Shown one piece after another: positions 8,845 to 18,035 of a stretch of 64,000 nt of DNA; the first letter of the stretch is position 1, and each line of letters opens with the position of its first letter. A program made the position numbers and the translations under genes. The notes under the pieces are model-generated. The model did no database searches. It was not told the origin of the DNA and worked only from the letters and a program-made list of their open reading frames with translations. The DNA is from JBARDN01 sp963755705 (lineage in GTDB: Bacteria; Desulfobacterota; Binatia; Binatales; Binataceae), in assembly GCA_963755705.1 (NCBI GenBank), contig CAVWKW010000002.1, positions 310,001-374,000 on the forward strand, given 5' to 3'.

Positions 8845-8966
8845 GATCGAGGCGGAAGAACACGCCCCTCGCGCCCGATCATATCGGCGCAGGCGCCGCG
8901 GGCAAAGCGGGGGTCAGAGGGAGAGCGCTTGCGGCCGCGCACCCGCGGCAGGTAAAAGGCGCGATA

Positions 8967-11402
8967 ATGCCTGAGACATCCGCGACTTCCGGTCCATCGT
9001 CCGCTTCCATCCGCGACCCCGCGTATTCGAGCGGTCCGATCGTCCTCGTCCTGGCGATCATACTGACAATCGCGGCGATCGAGAAAAGCGGGCCACCGCC
9101 GGTCGTCGGCGCGGACGCTCCCGCGACGGATTTTTCGGCGGCGCGCGCGATGCCCGATCTGCGCAATATTGCCGCGCGTACGCATCCGCTTGCCTCGGCG
9201 GAGAACGGGCGCGTGCGCAGCTACCTGACCAAGCGCCTGACCGAGCTTGGAGTTGCTCCAGAGATTCAAACCGCAGCTGTTGCAACTGTCACGCTGGCAA
9301 ACCCGTCGGGGCTGCGAACCTTCGCGATCGTCAACAATATCGTCGCGCGTATTCCGGGCAGCGCCAGCACCGGCGCGATCATGCTGGTGGCGCACTACGA
9401 TTCGGTTCCGAGCGGACCCGGCGCGGGCGACGACTCGGCGGCCGTCGCGGCGATTCTCCAGACAATCCGCGCGCTCAAGAGCGATCCTCCCCTGCGCAAC
9501 GATCTGATCGTACTCTTCACCGACGGCGAGGAGCTCGGGGCGCTGGGCGCGAAGGCGTTCGTCGAGAACTACCCTGCCCTGCGCGAAGTGAGGGTCGCGC
9601 TCAATTTCGAGATGTATGGCGACTACGGGCCGGTCGTAATGTCTCAGGCCAGCCATGACAACGCGTGGCTGATTCGCGCGCTGGCGGCGACGCCATTTCC
9701 GCGTGCGGGTTCGAGTGAGCCGGCAGATTATCGGCATATACCAAGCGACAGCGACCTGTCGGTCTTTCTGCGTGCAGGAATCGCTGGGATGAACTTCGCA
9801 GCGACCCGAGGGCTGACGCGCTATCACACCCGGCTCGATAATATCGCGAATCTCGATCCGCGCTCGATGCAGCATCAGGGAAGCTACGCGTTGTCACTCG
9901 CGCGCGAGTTCGGCGGCGCCGATTTGAGCAGGCCTCACGCGGGCGACGCGATTTACTTTTCCGCGTTCGGCGAGTTCGTCCACTATCCGGCAGCCTTGGC
10001 GATTTCTTTTGCGATTCTTGCTTTAGTCGTCTTTGTGATCGCGCTGGTCGAAGGCGTTAGGCGCGGAACTTTCAGCATCGGCGGAATCTGTGCAGGCTTG
10101 GGAATCCATGCGGCGGCGATCATGCTGTCGCTCGTGGAAAGCATCATAGTTCGGTCGATGTTCATGCTATTAGCGGCGCGCGCGATGCTCCAGTTCGGCA
10201 CCAGCTATGGCGGCCCGTTTTTCATCGCGGCATCGACGGCCGTCATCGTCGCGACGCTGTGCGCGATTTACTGGTGGCTCGCTCGCCATGTCTCGCGCGC
10301 GAATCTGGCCGCCGGCGCGCTCGCGATATGGACGCTTCTAGCACTTGCGTGCTCGGTCGTGCTGCCAAGCGCCAGTTTTCTGCTCACCTGGCCGCTGCTG
10401 TTCGCCGCACTCGCGCTCAACTTCAGATCGAGCGAGCAGCAATCGCGCGACCCAACCTTGCCGATTGTTGCGGCGCTCGTCGCGGTCATCCCCTGCGCGG
10501 TCATGCTCGGGCCGATCTTTATCGCAACCGGCGACGCGACCCCGGCAATGTTCGGGTGGAGCGCCGTTCTGGCCGTGTTGATGTTCGGAATTTTTATTCC
10601 TTACATCGATCTCCTGTCCGGAAATCATGAAGGCCTGCTCGCCGCCGTGCTGGCCGCCGCCGGAGTCTTGCTGTTCGCGACCGGCCTGCGCGAGAGCCGC
10701 TTCAGCGACACGCAGCCGCGCCCCGACAGCATCTTTTACATGCTCGACGCGAACTCCAGCCACGCGACGTGGGCGAGCCTCGACCATGCGCCCGATCGCT
10801 TCACCGCGCAGTTCTTCCAGAGCCATGTTCGGGCAGGATCGCTCGCGCTCCTGACCGGAGAAAGCTCAGCGCCGGCGCAAAATGACGACGAGACCGCGCG
10901 CAAGCCCTCAGTCGATGCGGGACGCTTCTGCCGCCTCAATGGCGGTGCCACAATCGAAGGCGACGCGCCGGCGGCAGAGCTAGCCGCACCTGAACTTCGC
11001 GTGCTCAACGACTCAACCACGGCTGGAGTTCGCACGATGACGATGCATATCGCGTCAGCGCGCGGCGCGTCGATCGTTTGGATCACAATCGCGCGCGGAG
11101 TAGAGGTCATGGCTTCGTCAATCGACGGAAAATCGCCGGGCATTGGCGCCAGTAACGGCTACTCAGCGTGGTTCTGGGGCGTGCCCGACGGTGGGTTCGA
11201 TTTGACGCTCAAGCTGGGAACGACGGGCCCGGTCCGAATCAACCTGATCGATCAGACCGACTGGCTCCCGAGCTTCCCCGGGATGCCGATAATTCCACGC
11301 TCCGCCGATCTGATGCCGACGCCCTTTCTCTTCTTCGATTCGTCGACGCTCGTCCGCACGACGTTCATCGTCGGCGGCCTGCCGACAATCCCGAACGCCT
11401 GA
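8967..11402 (+). CDS. M28 family zinc peptidase with a multi-pass membrane C-terminal half
   Basis: An 811-residue membrane protein. One hydrophobic helix (residues 24-40) precedes an M28 metallopeptidase domain. The zinc and catalytic residues are visible: His143-Tyr-Asp145 (VAHYDSVP), Asp155 (GAGDD), Glu188-Glu189 (FTDGEELG), IPSDSDLSVF and a terminal zinc His in RYHTRLDN. From about residue 340 a run of roughly seven to eight hydrophobic helices follows. A soluble C-terminal domain of about 200 residues comes next, with no recognised signature. The architecture resembles the membrane M28 peptidases of the eukaryotic ERMP1/Pff1 type. The substrate is unknown. It stands alone, divergent from the LPS operon; AAAGG lies just upstream of the ATG. 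Confidence 0.85.
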   Translation: MPETSATSGPSSASIRDPAYSSGPIVLVLAIILTIAAIEKSGPPPVVGADAPATDFSAARAMPDLRNIAARTHPLASAENGRVRSYLTKRLTELGVAPEIQTAAVATVTLANPSGLRTFAIVNNIVARIPGSASTGAIMLVAHYDSVPSGPGAGDDSAAVAAILQTIRALKSDPPLRNDLIVLFTDGEELGALGAKAFVENYPALREVRVALNFEMYGDYGPVVMSQASHDNAWLIRALAATPFPRAGSSEPADYRHIPSDSDLSVFLRAGIAGMNFAATRGLTRYHTRLDNIANLDPRSMQHQGSYALSLAREFGGADLSRPHAGDAIYFSAFGEFVHYPAALAISFAILALVVFVIALVEGVRRGTFSIGGICAGLGIHAAAIMLSLVESIIVRSMFMLLAARAMLQFGTSYGGPFFIAASTAVIVATLCAIYWWLARHVSRANLAAGALAIWTLLALACSVVLPSASFLLTWPLLFAALALNFRSSEQQSRDPTLPIVAALVAVIPCAVMLGPIFIATGDATPAMFGWSAVLAVLMFGIFIPYIDLLSGNHEGLLAAVLAAAGVLLFATGLRESRFSDTQPRPDSIFYMLDANSSHATWASLDHAPDRFTAQFFQSHVRAGSLALLTGESSAPAQNDDETARKPSVDAGRFCRLNGGATIEGDAPAAELAAPELRVLNDSTTAGVRTMTMHIASARGASIVWITIARGVEVMASSIDGKSPGIGASNGYSAWFWGVPDGGFDLTLKLGTTGPVRINLIDQTDWLPSFPGMPIIPRSADLMPTPFLFFDSSTLVRTTFIVGGLPTIPNA

Positions 11403-11441
11403 GCTGTCTATCGGATCGCGATCAGCAGAGCGTGGACCGAT

Positions 11442-13037
11442 TTAAGTTCTCGTGCTCGCGTCGGCGGAGACGCCGGAGTTAAGAAGTGAGAGCGCGGCGG
11501 CTGCGAGCAGACCTATCGCGAGCAGCGCGGCGCAGAACCATGCGAAGATATCGCCTGCTTGAGAATAGAAAGCCCGGACGTTTTTCCACTCGACCATTTC
11601 TATCTCCGTCGTGCGTGTGAAGAGTTGAGTAGCGTCCTCGATACGCCCGACCGGTGTGATGACGGCACTGATTCCCGTATTTCCAACCCTGATCACTGGG
11701 GTGCGATTCTCCACCGCGCGTATAACTGTCATCGCCAATAGCTGAAAGGGGGCGGAACTCCGTCTATACCACGCGTCGTTTGTAATGTTCACCAAGAGAT
11801 TCGCGCCTTTCTTGACCGCGCGCTGGCTCAGGTAAGGAAATATCGATTCATAACAAATCAAAACCGCGATGCGCGCCGGACCCACATCGAAAATCGTCTG
11901 CTGGGTTCCAGGGATGAAATCCCCCGGCGCCTCGGTCATTCGGCGGACGTGGTGTTGCAGAAGTTTCGGTACGTACTCACCAATCGGGACCAATTCGATC
12001 TTGTCGTAATATTTGACTATGCGGCCGTCAGCTCCGATCAGATATGCGCGATTACGCATCTTGATGTTGTGAGGGCCGATTTCCATAGCGGGTGCGCCGA
12101 GCAGGATCGGGGTCCTTACACTCGCAGCCAAGCCGGTCAGTTTCGGCCAATATGGTGCCTGAATCCGCAACGCGTAAGGATAGGCGTTCAGGGGCTCAAA
12201 TATGAAGCCGGTTGCTGTCTCGGGCCAAATGATGAGATCCGGATCGCTTGCAGCAGCCTCTGTCGTCCCCTCCGAGTAAACTTTGAAGGTCGAAGGGAGC
12301 TTCGACGGATCCCATTTGTCACTCTGAGGGATGTTTCCCTGGATCATCGCGACCTTCAGATGACCGGCTGCCGGCATTCGTTCGAGTTCGCGAATCCGCA
12401 GCATCCCGAAGCCGATTACAACGGCGGTAACGAGCGCGAGCGCGGCGGCCGTTCGCGAGTTTCGCCTTCCGGCAATCGCGGAAGAAATCAATTCCCATAA
12501 CGCGACGTTCACGAAGATAATCAGAGCGGACAATCCAAAAACACCGATAAATTCGGCGATTTGAATCACCGGAATTTCGCGGAACACGGCGTCGCCCAGC
12601 GGGTTCCACGGAAAGCCAACGGGAAAGAAACTTCGGACCCATTCCAAAGCCGTCCACGCGATTGGATAGCTGATCAAGCGTGATACGCGCAGGCGGCGAC
12701 TTACGAACTCGGCGCTAAGAACAGATGCGGCGCCGAACAAAGCTTCCGCGGACGAAACGAAGACGATCACTCCAACTGTGATTGCGATCGGCGTATTTCC
12801 ATCGACGTGAAGCGGTATCCAGAACCAGTACAGTGTACAGATCAGGAACGCGATCTGTTGCAGCCATGTCAGCCAGAAGACTCGTCGCAGTCGTTTGCCG
12901 TCGATCGCGAAATATAGTGGAACGAAAGCGCCCCACGCAAGAAAACCAAGCGACACTTTCGGAAACGCAAGCGCGAGGGTCGCGCCACTGACAAGGCATA
13001 ATCCGCAGGCCCGCATGATATTGAGGTTGGCGGCCAT
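11442..13037 (-). CDS. lnt: Apolipoprotein N-acyltransferase
   Basis: Lnt adds the third acyl chain to the N-terminal Cys of lipoproteins in the inner membrane. The ATG at 13037 gives 531 residues, the usual length; an upstream in-frame extension of 46 residues is hydrophilic and non-conserved. Six or so N-terminal hydrophobic segments precede a periplasmic nitrilase-like domain. The nitrilase domain carries the catalytic triad equivalents Glu273 (LIIWPETATG), Lys346 (KYYDKIELVPIGEY) and Cys395 (VLICYESIFP). NITNDAWYRRSSAPFQ and ENRTPVIRVGNTGISA follow. A final hydrophobic helix (GDIFAWFCAALLAIGLLAAA) closes the protein. Its presence supports a diderm envelope with lipoproteins such as those at 34694 and 47320. 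Confidence 0.95.
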   Translation of the reverse strand: MAANLNIMRACGLCLVSGATLALAFPKVSLGFLAWGAFVPLYFAIDGKRLRRVFWLTWLQQIAFLICTLYWFWIPLHVDGNTPIAITVGVIVFVSSAEALFGAASVLSAEFVSRRLRVSRLISYPIAWTALEWVRSFFPVGFPWNPLGDAVFREIPVIQIAEFIGVFGLSALIIFVNVALWELISSAIAGRRNSRTAAALALVTAVVIGFGMLRIRELERMPAAGHLKVAMIQGNIPQSDKWDPSKLPSTFKVYSEGTTEAAASDPDLIIWPETATGFIFEPLNAYPYALRIQAPYWPKLTGLAASVRTPILLGAPAMEIGPHNIKMRNRAYLIGADGRIVKYYDKIELVPIGEYVPKLLQHHVRRMTEAPGDFIPGTQQTIFDVGPARIAVLICYESIFPYLSQRAVKKGANLLVNITNDAWYRRSSAPFQLLAMTVIRAVENRTPVIRVGNTGISAVITPVGRIEDATQLFTRTTEIEMVEWKNVRAFYSQAGDIFAWFCAALLAIGLLAAAALSLLNSGVSADASTRT

Positions 13038-13190
13038 TTCTTTGGTGCAAACGGCGGCGTTTGATGCAGGATCGCTCGCGGAATCGGTCAGACTATGCGC
13101 CCATACAGCGTCGCGCTGTGTACGCCCAATCGAATCATCCACGACGCGTATCCCTCCAAGTTCGAATATTTCCACAACTCGTCATTATGC

Positions 13191-13219
13191 TTGACTTTCA
13201 GATGCTTTAGCGGTACGAA
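13191..13219 (+). promoter_or_regulatory. Possible sigma70-type promoter ahead of the YD/RHS operon
   Basis: TTGACT at 13191-13196 is followed, after 17 bases, by TACGAA at 13214-13219, about 110 bases upstream of the ATG at 13326. The -35 is good and the -10 is weak (three of six consensus bases). It is the only plausible hexamer pair seen in the 288-base gap between lnt and the YD gene. Nothing else was recognised in that gap. Confidence 0.22.
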
Positions 13220-13325
13220 AGCAAAAGAGCAATAGCGAGCAACAGGGCGCAGCAAAGTCCTTAGTCGGACATGCGTGCCGGGGGTGCTGCTCGCGGCGAC
13301 ATCGGTCTGCAAATGGGAGGAAGCC

Positions 13326-13856
13326 ATGGCTTCAATGGATAGCCAGCTTTGTAGGCGTCGCGCAGTGCAGAGGAAACAGCGGTCTCGAGAACCTTTGGCG
13401 ACCACATGCAACGCAGTCGCCAGATTCACACTCCTGCCGACACTCGCAATCTTGATCGTTCTCGGGACGCGGTCGCTCGCTGTTGCGCAGAATATCACCT
13501 ATGGCTATGACCCGGCGGGGCGGCTGACCTCGGTGAAAAATGCATCGGGGACAATCGCCACCTATTCGTACGATCCGGTAGGAAATCTACTATCCATTAC
13601 TATAACCAATCCGCCGCAGGGTAATGCCCAACCTTCCCTTTCTGCCGCCCCAACCAGCTACGCGGCGGCTGAGCTATACGGGAAGGCAAGCGGGGTTTTT
13701 GGCCTTCCAATCGAACTGGCCGGTACGCGGCCAGCCTCAGCCTCTGCGAAAGCCGCAGACGCCAGACGGGCCCCGAAGGTAGCGAATCGCGATATTCAAG
13801 GCGGGCGAGTACTCAAAATTAACGTCATGGCCGGGCGAGAGGGGAGCAGCCGATGA
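13326..13856 (+). CDS. Short secreted YD-repeat protein coupled to the RHS gene
   Basis: A 176-residue protein. ATG 13326 is preceded by GGGAGGAA, a strong ribosome-binding site, so it is preferred over an ATG-like start 51 bases upstream. A basic N-terminal region and a hydrophobic helix (FTLLPTLAILIVLG) ending near SLAVAQ look like a long signal peptide. Two YD repeats follow (ITYGYDPAGRLTSV and YSYDPVGNLLSITI). The remaining 75 or so residues are low-complexity, Ala-rich and unrecognised. The stop overlaps the RHS start by four bases (ATGA), so the two are probably translated together. Function is unknown; it may be a fragment or an accessory of the RHS system. Confidence 0.65.
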   Translation: MASMDSQLCRRRAVQRKQRSREPLATTCNAVARFTLLPTLAILIVLGTRSLAVAQNITYGYDPAGRLTSVKNASGTIATYSYDPVGNLLSITITNPPQGNAQPSLSAAPTSYAAAELYGKASGVFGLPIELAGTRPASASAKAADARRAPKVANRDIQGGRVLKINVMAGREGSSR

Positions 13857-14971
13857 AGCTCATTTACCCTCTTCGATGGTTGTCAGTCGTTCTGCTTTTA
13901 GCGATCGGTTTCGCGGTTTGGCCTCAGATCGCTCATCCACAACTAAGCGAGGTCGAGCCCCTGACCGACATCTTCGGCGGCACTGCTATGATCCCTGCCA
14001 ACGGCCCTAATCCGGAGGAACCGCTGACCGCGCTGGCGCGCGGATATTATGAATTCTCGACGACTGATCTCACCCTGAACGGCCCCATCCCGCTTGTGCT
14101 GACTCGCACTTATCGCTCGCAGGAACTCAACGGTTCCGGCACCGCCATTGCCTTCGAGTTCGGGGTTGGGATGGCTTCCAATTACGATCTCCGCCTGTTT
14201 TCGCAGAGCTACGTAAACAACGGCAACTACAAAAACATGCAGATCGTAATGCCTGACGGAGCTCAATACAATTGCGACCGGACGTCATCGTGCAGCAAAG
14301 GCAACTGCACAGACTATACGGACGCCGTGTTTGAATGCACGAACAACCCGGGAAGCTTTTTCGGCGCTGTCGTATCGTATAATTCTTCGGATCCGGGATG
14401 GAATGTGCAGCGCAAGGACGGTGAGATTTTTTATTTTCCGAACGGTTCAGCGCTGACCTCGATCACCGACCGCTACCAGAACTCAATCATCATCACCAGA
14501 AATTCGTCAGGGAACCCAACCGAGATCACCGATTCCAACGGTCGCTACATTAACTTCTACTACACCGACTCGAGCAATCCCGAACAGATTACCCGCGCGG
14601 TCGATAACGTCGGACGCACGGTCAACTACACCTACACCAGCAATAGCCAGATGGCGTCGGTCCAAGACGCCGACGGCAATACCACTCAATTCACCTGGGG
14701 CTCGATTGCCAACATGGCCACGGTGATTTATCCGATAGATAATTTGACCGGCACGATTACCTTCAACAGTATCCATCGCGTAACCGGGACCGGTGGCGCG
14801 TTCGGCGACTGGATCTATGCCTATCCTTCCGGCATGCAGGGCAACGGGATCGCCAATTGGTGTAAAATCACCAACCCGAACTCGGTCCTGCGCCAGGTAT
14901 ATTTCGATAATAACGGATACGTCACCGAGGATATTGAGGCCGACGGTCTGTCAATACAACAAACCACCTAG
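13853..14971 (+). CDS. Secreted RHS/YD-repeat protein, N-terminal part ending at an in-frame TAG
   Basis: The product begins with a Sec-type signal peptide (LSVVLLLAIGFAVWPQIAHP). A DUF6531-like region follows (YYEFSTTDLTLNGPIPLVLT, then RTYRSQ), then the first YD-type repeats (GRYINFYYTDSS, GRTVNYTYTSNSQM, DADGNTTQFTW). The frame stops at TAG 14969-14971 and continues open in the same frame to 17377 with matching RHS sequence. The stop therefore interrupts one gene of about 1,174 codons (stop at codon 373). The break could be a real nonsense mutation, a sequencing error, or suppressed in the cell. Loss of the stop would give a normal, full-length secreted RHS protein. See the next entry for the C-terminal part. 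Confidence 0.75.
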   Translation: MKLIYPLRWLSVVLLLAIGFAVWPQIAHPQLSEVEPLTDIFGGTAMIPANGPNPEEPLTALARGYYEFSTTDLTLNGPIPLVLTRTYRSQELNGSGTAIAFEFGVGMASNYDLRLFSQSYVNNGNYKNMQIVMPDGAQYNCDRTSSCSKGNCTDYTDAVFECTNNPGSFFGAVVSYNSSDPGWNVQRKDGEIFYFPNGSALTSITDRYQNSIIITRNSSGNPTEITDSNGRYINFYYTDSSNPEQITRAVDNVGRTVNYTYTSNSQMASVQDADGNTTQFTWGSIANMATVIYPIDNLTGTITFNSIHRVTGTGGAFGDWIYAYPSGMQGNGIANWCKITNPNSVLRQVYFDNNGYVTEDIEADGLSIQQTT

Positions 14972-14995
14972 TACGCGCGCGAATCGGGCACGGAA

Positions 14996-17377
14996 TTGGT
15001 ATCCTCCGTCACCGATCAACTCGGACGCGTGACTGCGTATGTTTACGACGCCCTCAGCAACATCCTTTCGATCACACGGCTGTCCGGAACGCCTGAAGCG
15101 GTGACAACCTCATACACCTACGATCCCAGCTTCAGTCAGGTTACCAGCGTAACCGATCCGCTGGAACACAAGACCACCGTGACCATCGACGGCGGCGGAA
15201 ATGCGACCGCCAGAATCGATCCGCTGGGCAACACGACCACGGCGACCTACAATGCTCAGGGACAAATCAAGAGCATCACCGATCCGCTTAAAAATGCGCC
15301 GACACAGTTTGTCTACGACGCGTCGCAGGATTTGAGCACCATCACGGACCCACTGCAGAATACCTTCACTCTGGGCTACGACTCGGAGGGGCGGATGATC
15401 TCGTTCGAGGACGCTTACCAGAACGCCGCGCACTTTGAATACGATAATCTGAACCACTTGGTGAACGTAAAAGATGCCAATGGATCGGTAACCGAGTTCT
15501 TCTTCGATTATGTGGGCAACCTGACAAATGTGATCGACGCAAACCAGCACCAGATGCAGTATAACTGGAACTATACGACCAATACGCTCATCCGGTGCGA
15601 CGGCGCAGACCGCTGCGAGACGTTTGACATGGACCCGCTGGGGAACGTTATCAGCATCGTCGATGGACGCGGCTTTACCTCGGCTTTCACCTACGACGGA
15701 CTTAACCGGCTGACGGAAGCGCAGTACAACACCAGCAATAAACAAGGCTACAACGAGACTCACACCAGCTATACCTACGACGGCGGAAACCGGCTGACCA
15801 GCGCTCAGGACGGTCAGGGAACATCCTTGGTGATTGACACCGTATCTGCGACCTATGACGGCCTGGACGACTTGCTCACGGCCTCTTACGCGTCGAGTCC
15901 GCTGAACGACACCGTCACTTACACCTACGACAATGATCAGAACCGTCTGACGATGACGGCGGCGAATCAGGCACAGACGAGTTATGGCTACGATAAGGAC
16001 AACCACCTGACCTCGGAAAGCCGGAGCACGCAGAGTGTGGGTATCGAATATGATTCCGACGGCCGCTACACAGCCATAACGCTTCCTAATGGAGTTACGG
16101 TCAACTACAACCAGTACGATGCGGACTCGCATCCTACCTCGATCGCCTACAGCAGCACGGGCAGCGGCACGCTCGGCAACCTGACTTATGGCTACGATAA
16201 CGATGGCCGTGTTAACAGCCTTGGTGGCAGCCTGGCGGCGGTTAACCTGCCTGCAGCGATGCCGACTGCTACGTACGATAATGGGAACCAACTCGCCACC
16301 TGGAACGGCACAGCCGCGACCACCGACGGTAACGGAAATCTCCTTTCTGACCCGTCGCTGAATGCTACCTACACGTGGAATGAGCGCAACCAATTGTCTT
16401 CCGCCAGCGTCGGCGGGGTCGCCAGCAGCTTCACCTACGACGCTCTCGGGCGCCGTGTCGGGCAGACGGCGGGAAGCTTGACCACGCAGTATATTTATGA
16501 TCTTCTGAACGTTGCGCAGGAGCAGTTCTCGACTGGAAGTGTCGGTGACATGCTGCCGGGACTTGGACTCGACCAGTATTTGTCGCGGGTCGATTCGTCG
16601 GGAACGTCAGCAGTTTTGCCCGATGGACTCGGCTCGACGCTTGGGCTGGTGAACTCCTCGGGTGTGATCGGGACAGGATACGCCTATGGCCCCTTCGGTC
16701 AGACGACGACGAGCGGAACCATGAGCACGAATCCACTCCAGTTTACGGCCCGCGAAATGGATTCGACGGGGCTCTACTTCTTGCGCGCGCGATATTACAA
16801 CCCTATCGCGCAGCGCTTCATCTCGCCTGACCCAATCGCCCTCAACGGTGGCCAAATAAATTTCTATGCCTATGTTTTCAACCAGCCCACGAATTGGACC
16901 GATCCGTTGGGATTATTCGGGGGTGGCGACGATCTGGGAAGTCTTGACGATTACAACAATCTTCAGCAATGCAACGGATGTGACGCGCCGCCCGCGACCA
17001 CACCTCCAGGGGGAATAAATGGACTCAACAATGTGTCAAATCCAAACATTAACCAGCAACGCCAGCAAGCGTATATCGCTGGCGCCATATCCTTCTTGGG
17101 TCTCGAACTCCGCGTAGCTGGAGCGGCGTTAATTGCCTTAGGAACCACGTTGGCTATGGATGCAAACGAAACTCCGCCGGCGGGGGAGGCATTGGCCGCT
17201 AAGGGAGCGCTACAAACGGCAGGAATTGCGGCAAGTGTTCTAGGGGGAGTAATGATGGCCGCAGGAATCGCAATTGGTACGAGTCCTTCTGGGTCCAGCC
17301 AGGGCACATCCGGAGTTTCTGGGCAGGGCGCAGGTCCCGGAATTCCGGCACCGGCTAGCCCAGGCCCAACACCGTAA
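14996..17377 (+). CDS. RHS core and C-terminal variable domain (continuation of the gene interrupted by TAG)
   Basis: This frame continues the upstream RHS gene after the TAG. Codons 14972-14995 (YARESGTE) also belong to it, and the TTG at 14996 is only the first possible restart, without a clear ribosome-binding site. It holds more than a dozen YD repeats (for example FTYDGLNRLTEAQYN, YSYDALGRRVGQTAG-like units). The classic RHS core end follows (GLYFLRARYYNPIAQRFISP, then INFYAYVFNQPTNWTDPLGL, ending at 16915). After DPLGL there is a 153-residue variable C-terminus. It has a Gly/Asn/Pro-rich linker with Cys (CNGCDAPP) and two hydrophobic stretches (AYIAGAISFLGLELRVAGAA; GIAASVLGGVMMAAGIAIG), then a Pro/Gly/Ser tail. 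In polymorphic-toxin RHS proteins this position carries the effector. No known nuclease or deaminase motif is seen; a membrane-acting domain is inferred. Confidence 0.72.
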   Translation: MVSSVTDQLGRVTAYVYDALSNILSITRLSGTPEAVTTSYTYDPSFSQVTSVTDPLEHKTTVTIDGGGNATARIDPLGNTTTATYNAQGQIKSITDPLKNAPTQFVYDASQDLSTITDPLQNTFTLGYDSEGRMISFEDAYQNAAHFEYDNLNHLVNVKDANGSVTEFFFDYVGNLTNVIDANQHQMQYNWNYTTNTLIRCDGADRCETFDMDPLGNVISIVDGRGFTSAFTYDGLNRLTEAQYNTSNKQGYNETHTSYTYDGGNRLTSAQDGQGTSLVIDTVSATYDGLDDLLTASYASSPLNDTVTYTYDNDQNRLTMTAANQAQTSYGYDKDNHLTSESRSTQSVGIEYDSDGRYTAITLPNGVTVNYNQYDADSHPTSIAYSSTGSGTLGNLTYGYDNDGRVNSLGGSLAAVNLPAAMPTATYDNGNQLATWNGTAATTDGNGNLLSDPSLNATYTWNERNQLSSASVGGVASSFTYDALGRRVGQTAGSLTTQYIYDLLNVAQEQFSTGSVGDMLPGLGLDQYLSRVDSSGTSAVLPDGLGSTLGLVNSSGVIGTGYAYGPFGQTTTSGTMSTNPLQFTAREMDSTGLYFLRARYYNPIAQRFISPDPIALNGGQINFYAYVFNQPTNWTDPLGLFGGGDDLGSLDDYNNLQQCNGCDAPPATTPPGGINGLNNVSNPNINQQRQQAYIAGAISFLGLELRVAGAALIALGTTLAMDANETPPAGEALAAKGALQTAGIAASVLGGVMMAAGIAIGTSPSGSSQGTSGVSGQGAGPGIPAPASPGPTP
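16730..16915 (+). repeat. RHS core-end segment, copy 1
   Basis: A 186-base segment encoding the last 62 residues of the RHS core (NPLQFT... to DPLGL). It recurs at 20062-20247 with the same length and no gaps. The two protein copies match at 50 of 62 positions, counted by eye. The codon-level similarity is also high, so recombination between copies is possible. Confidence 0.85.
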
Positions 17378-17401
17378 AACTTAGAGATATCGCTGAATTT
17401 C

Positions 17402-18019
17402 ATGAATCCAAATGATGAACTTGAATTCTCGGATATCGCGGCCCGAACAAGGGCGACGGCGGCCAGCATCTATTGTCTTCGGCAGATGAACCTTGGAATC
17501 GGCGGAGCTGCAGGGATTAGTGCGTTCTTTCTTTTTCGCGAACAGTTTCCCGGCGCGCCTATCTCAATACTCGCGTTCGTCAGTCTTCACGCGTGCAGCC
17601 TCATGTTAGCAATCGGCTTTCTGCTACATGAGCTAATCCCTAATGCCCTGGGGGCTATTAGTAGAAGGGTCTCATATGTCGCCTCTGTTCTTGCATTTGC
17701 GGCTGCTGTTTCGGCGATCTATGTATTCAAAGAGTTTGGACCCGAGTTGGTGATATCGATTGCATTGATGGATTCAACGGTTGGTCTGGCACTTTTGTTC
17801 GGAAAATGGCAAAAGCTATTTGGTGGACTTTTAGGCATTATTTTATTCACTCTCTTTTTCGGAATGGTTAATCGTGACATAGGATCAAATTCGGTGTCTA
17901 ATCTGATTTACGACGTTCTTATAACAGTTGGTTTGCTCTCCCTCTTTCTTCGCTACCTGCGCCGGACTACTCGTGCCAATGCGCGCGAGAGAGATCGAGT
18001 TGACTTGAAGATCGATTGA
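17402..18019 (+). CDS. Polytopic membrane protein following the RHS C-terminus (candidate immunity protein)
   Basis: A 205-residue protein with about six predicted membrane segments, for example LAFVSLHACSLMLAIGFLL, YVASVLAFAAAVSAIYVF, LLGIILFTLFFGMV and VLITVGLLSLFLRYL. The N-terminus is hydrophilic and acidic, and the C-terminus is highly charged and basic. No family was recognised. It starts 24 bases after the RHS stop and precedes the FHA-like gene by 16 bases. Base composition is visibly more AT-rich than most of the window, suggesting transfer with the RHS tip. A small membrane protein directly behind an RHS gene with a hydrophobic C-terminus is the usual place of an immunity protein; this role is inferred from position only. 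Confidence 0.6.
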   Translation: MNPNDELEFSDIAARTRATAASIYCLRQMNLGIGGAAGISAFFLFREQFPGAPISILAFVSLHACSLMLAIGFLLHELIPNALGAISRRVSYVASVLAFAAAVSAIYVFKEFGPELVISIALMDSTVGLALLFGKWQKLFGGLLGIILFTLFFGMVNRDIGSNSVSNLIYDVLITVGLLSLFLRYLRRTTRANARERDRVDLKID

Positions 18020-18035
18020 GCCGCAGAGGAACTAA

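Noticed and set aside
8841..9875. Minus-strand open frame across the M28 peptidase start
   Set aside because: The plus-strand frame carries all M28 zinc motifs; this one shows no homology.
14969..14971. TAG as a pyrrolysine or recoded sense codon
   Set aside because: No methyltransferase-type context or downstream element is seen, and other genes in the window end normally with TAG as well as TGA and TAA.
15110..16393. Long open frame on the minus strand (427 codons) inside the RHS gene
   Set aside because: It is antisense to YD repeats, has Val/Arg-rich sequence without homology and arises from the codon bias of the repeats.
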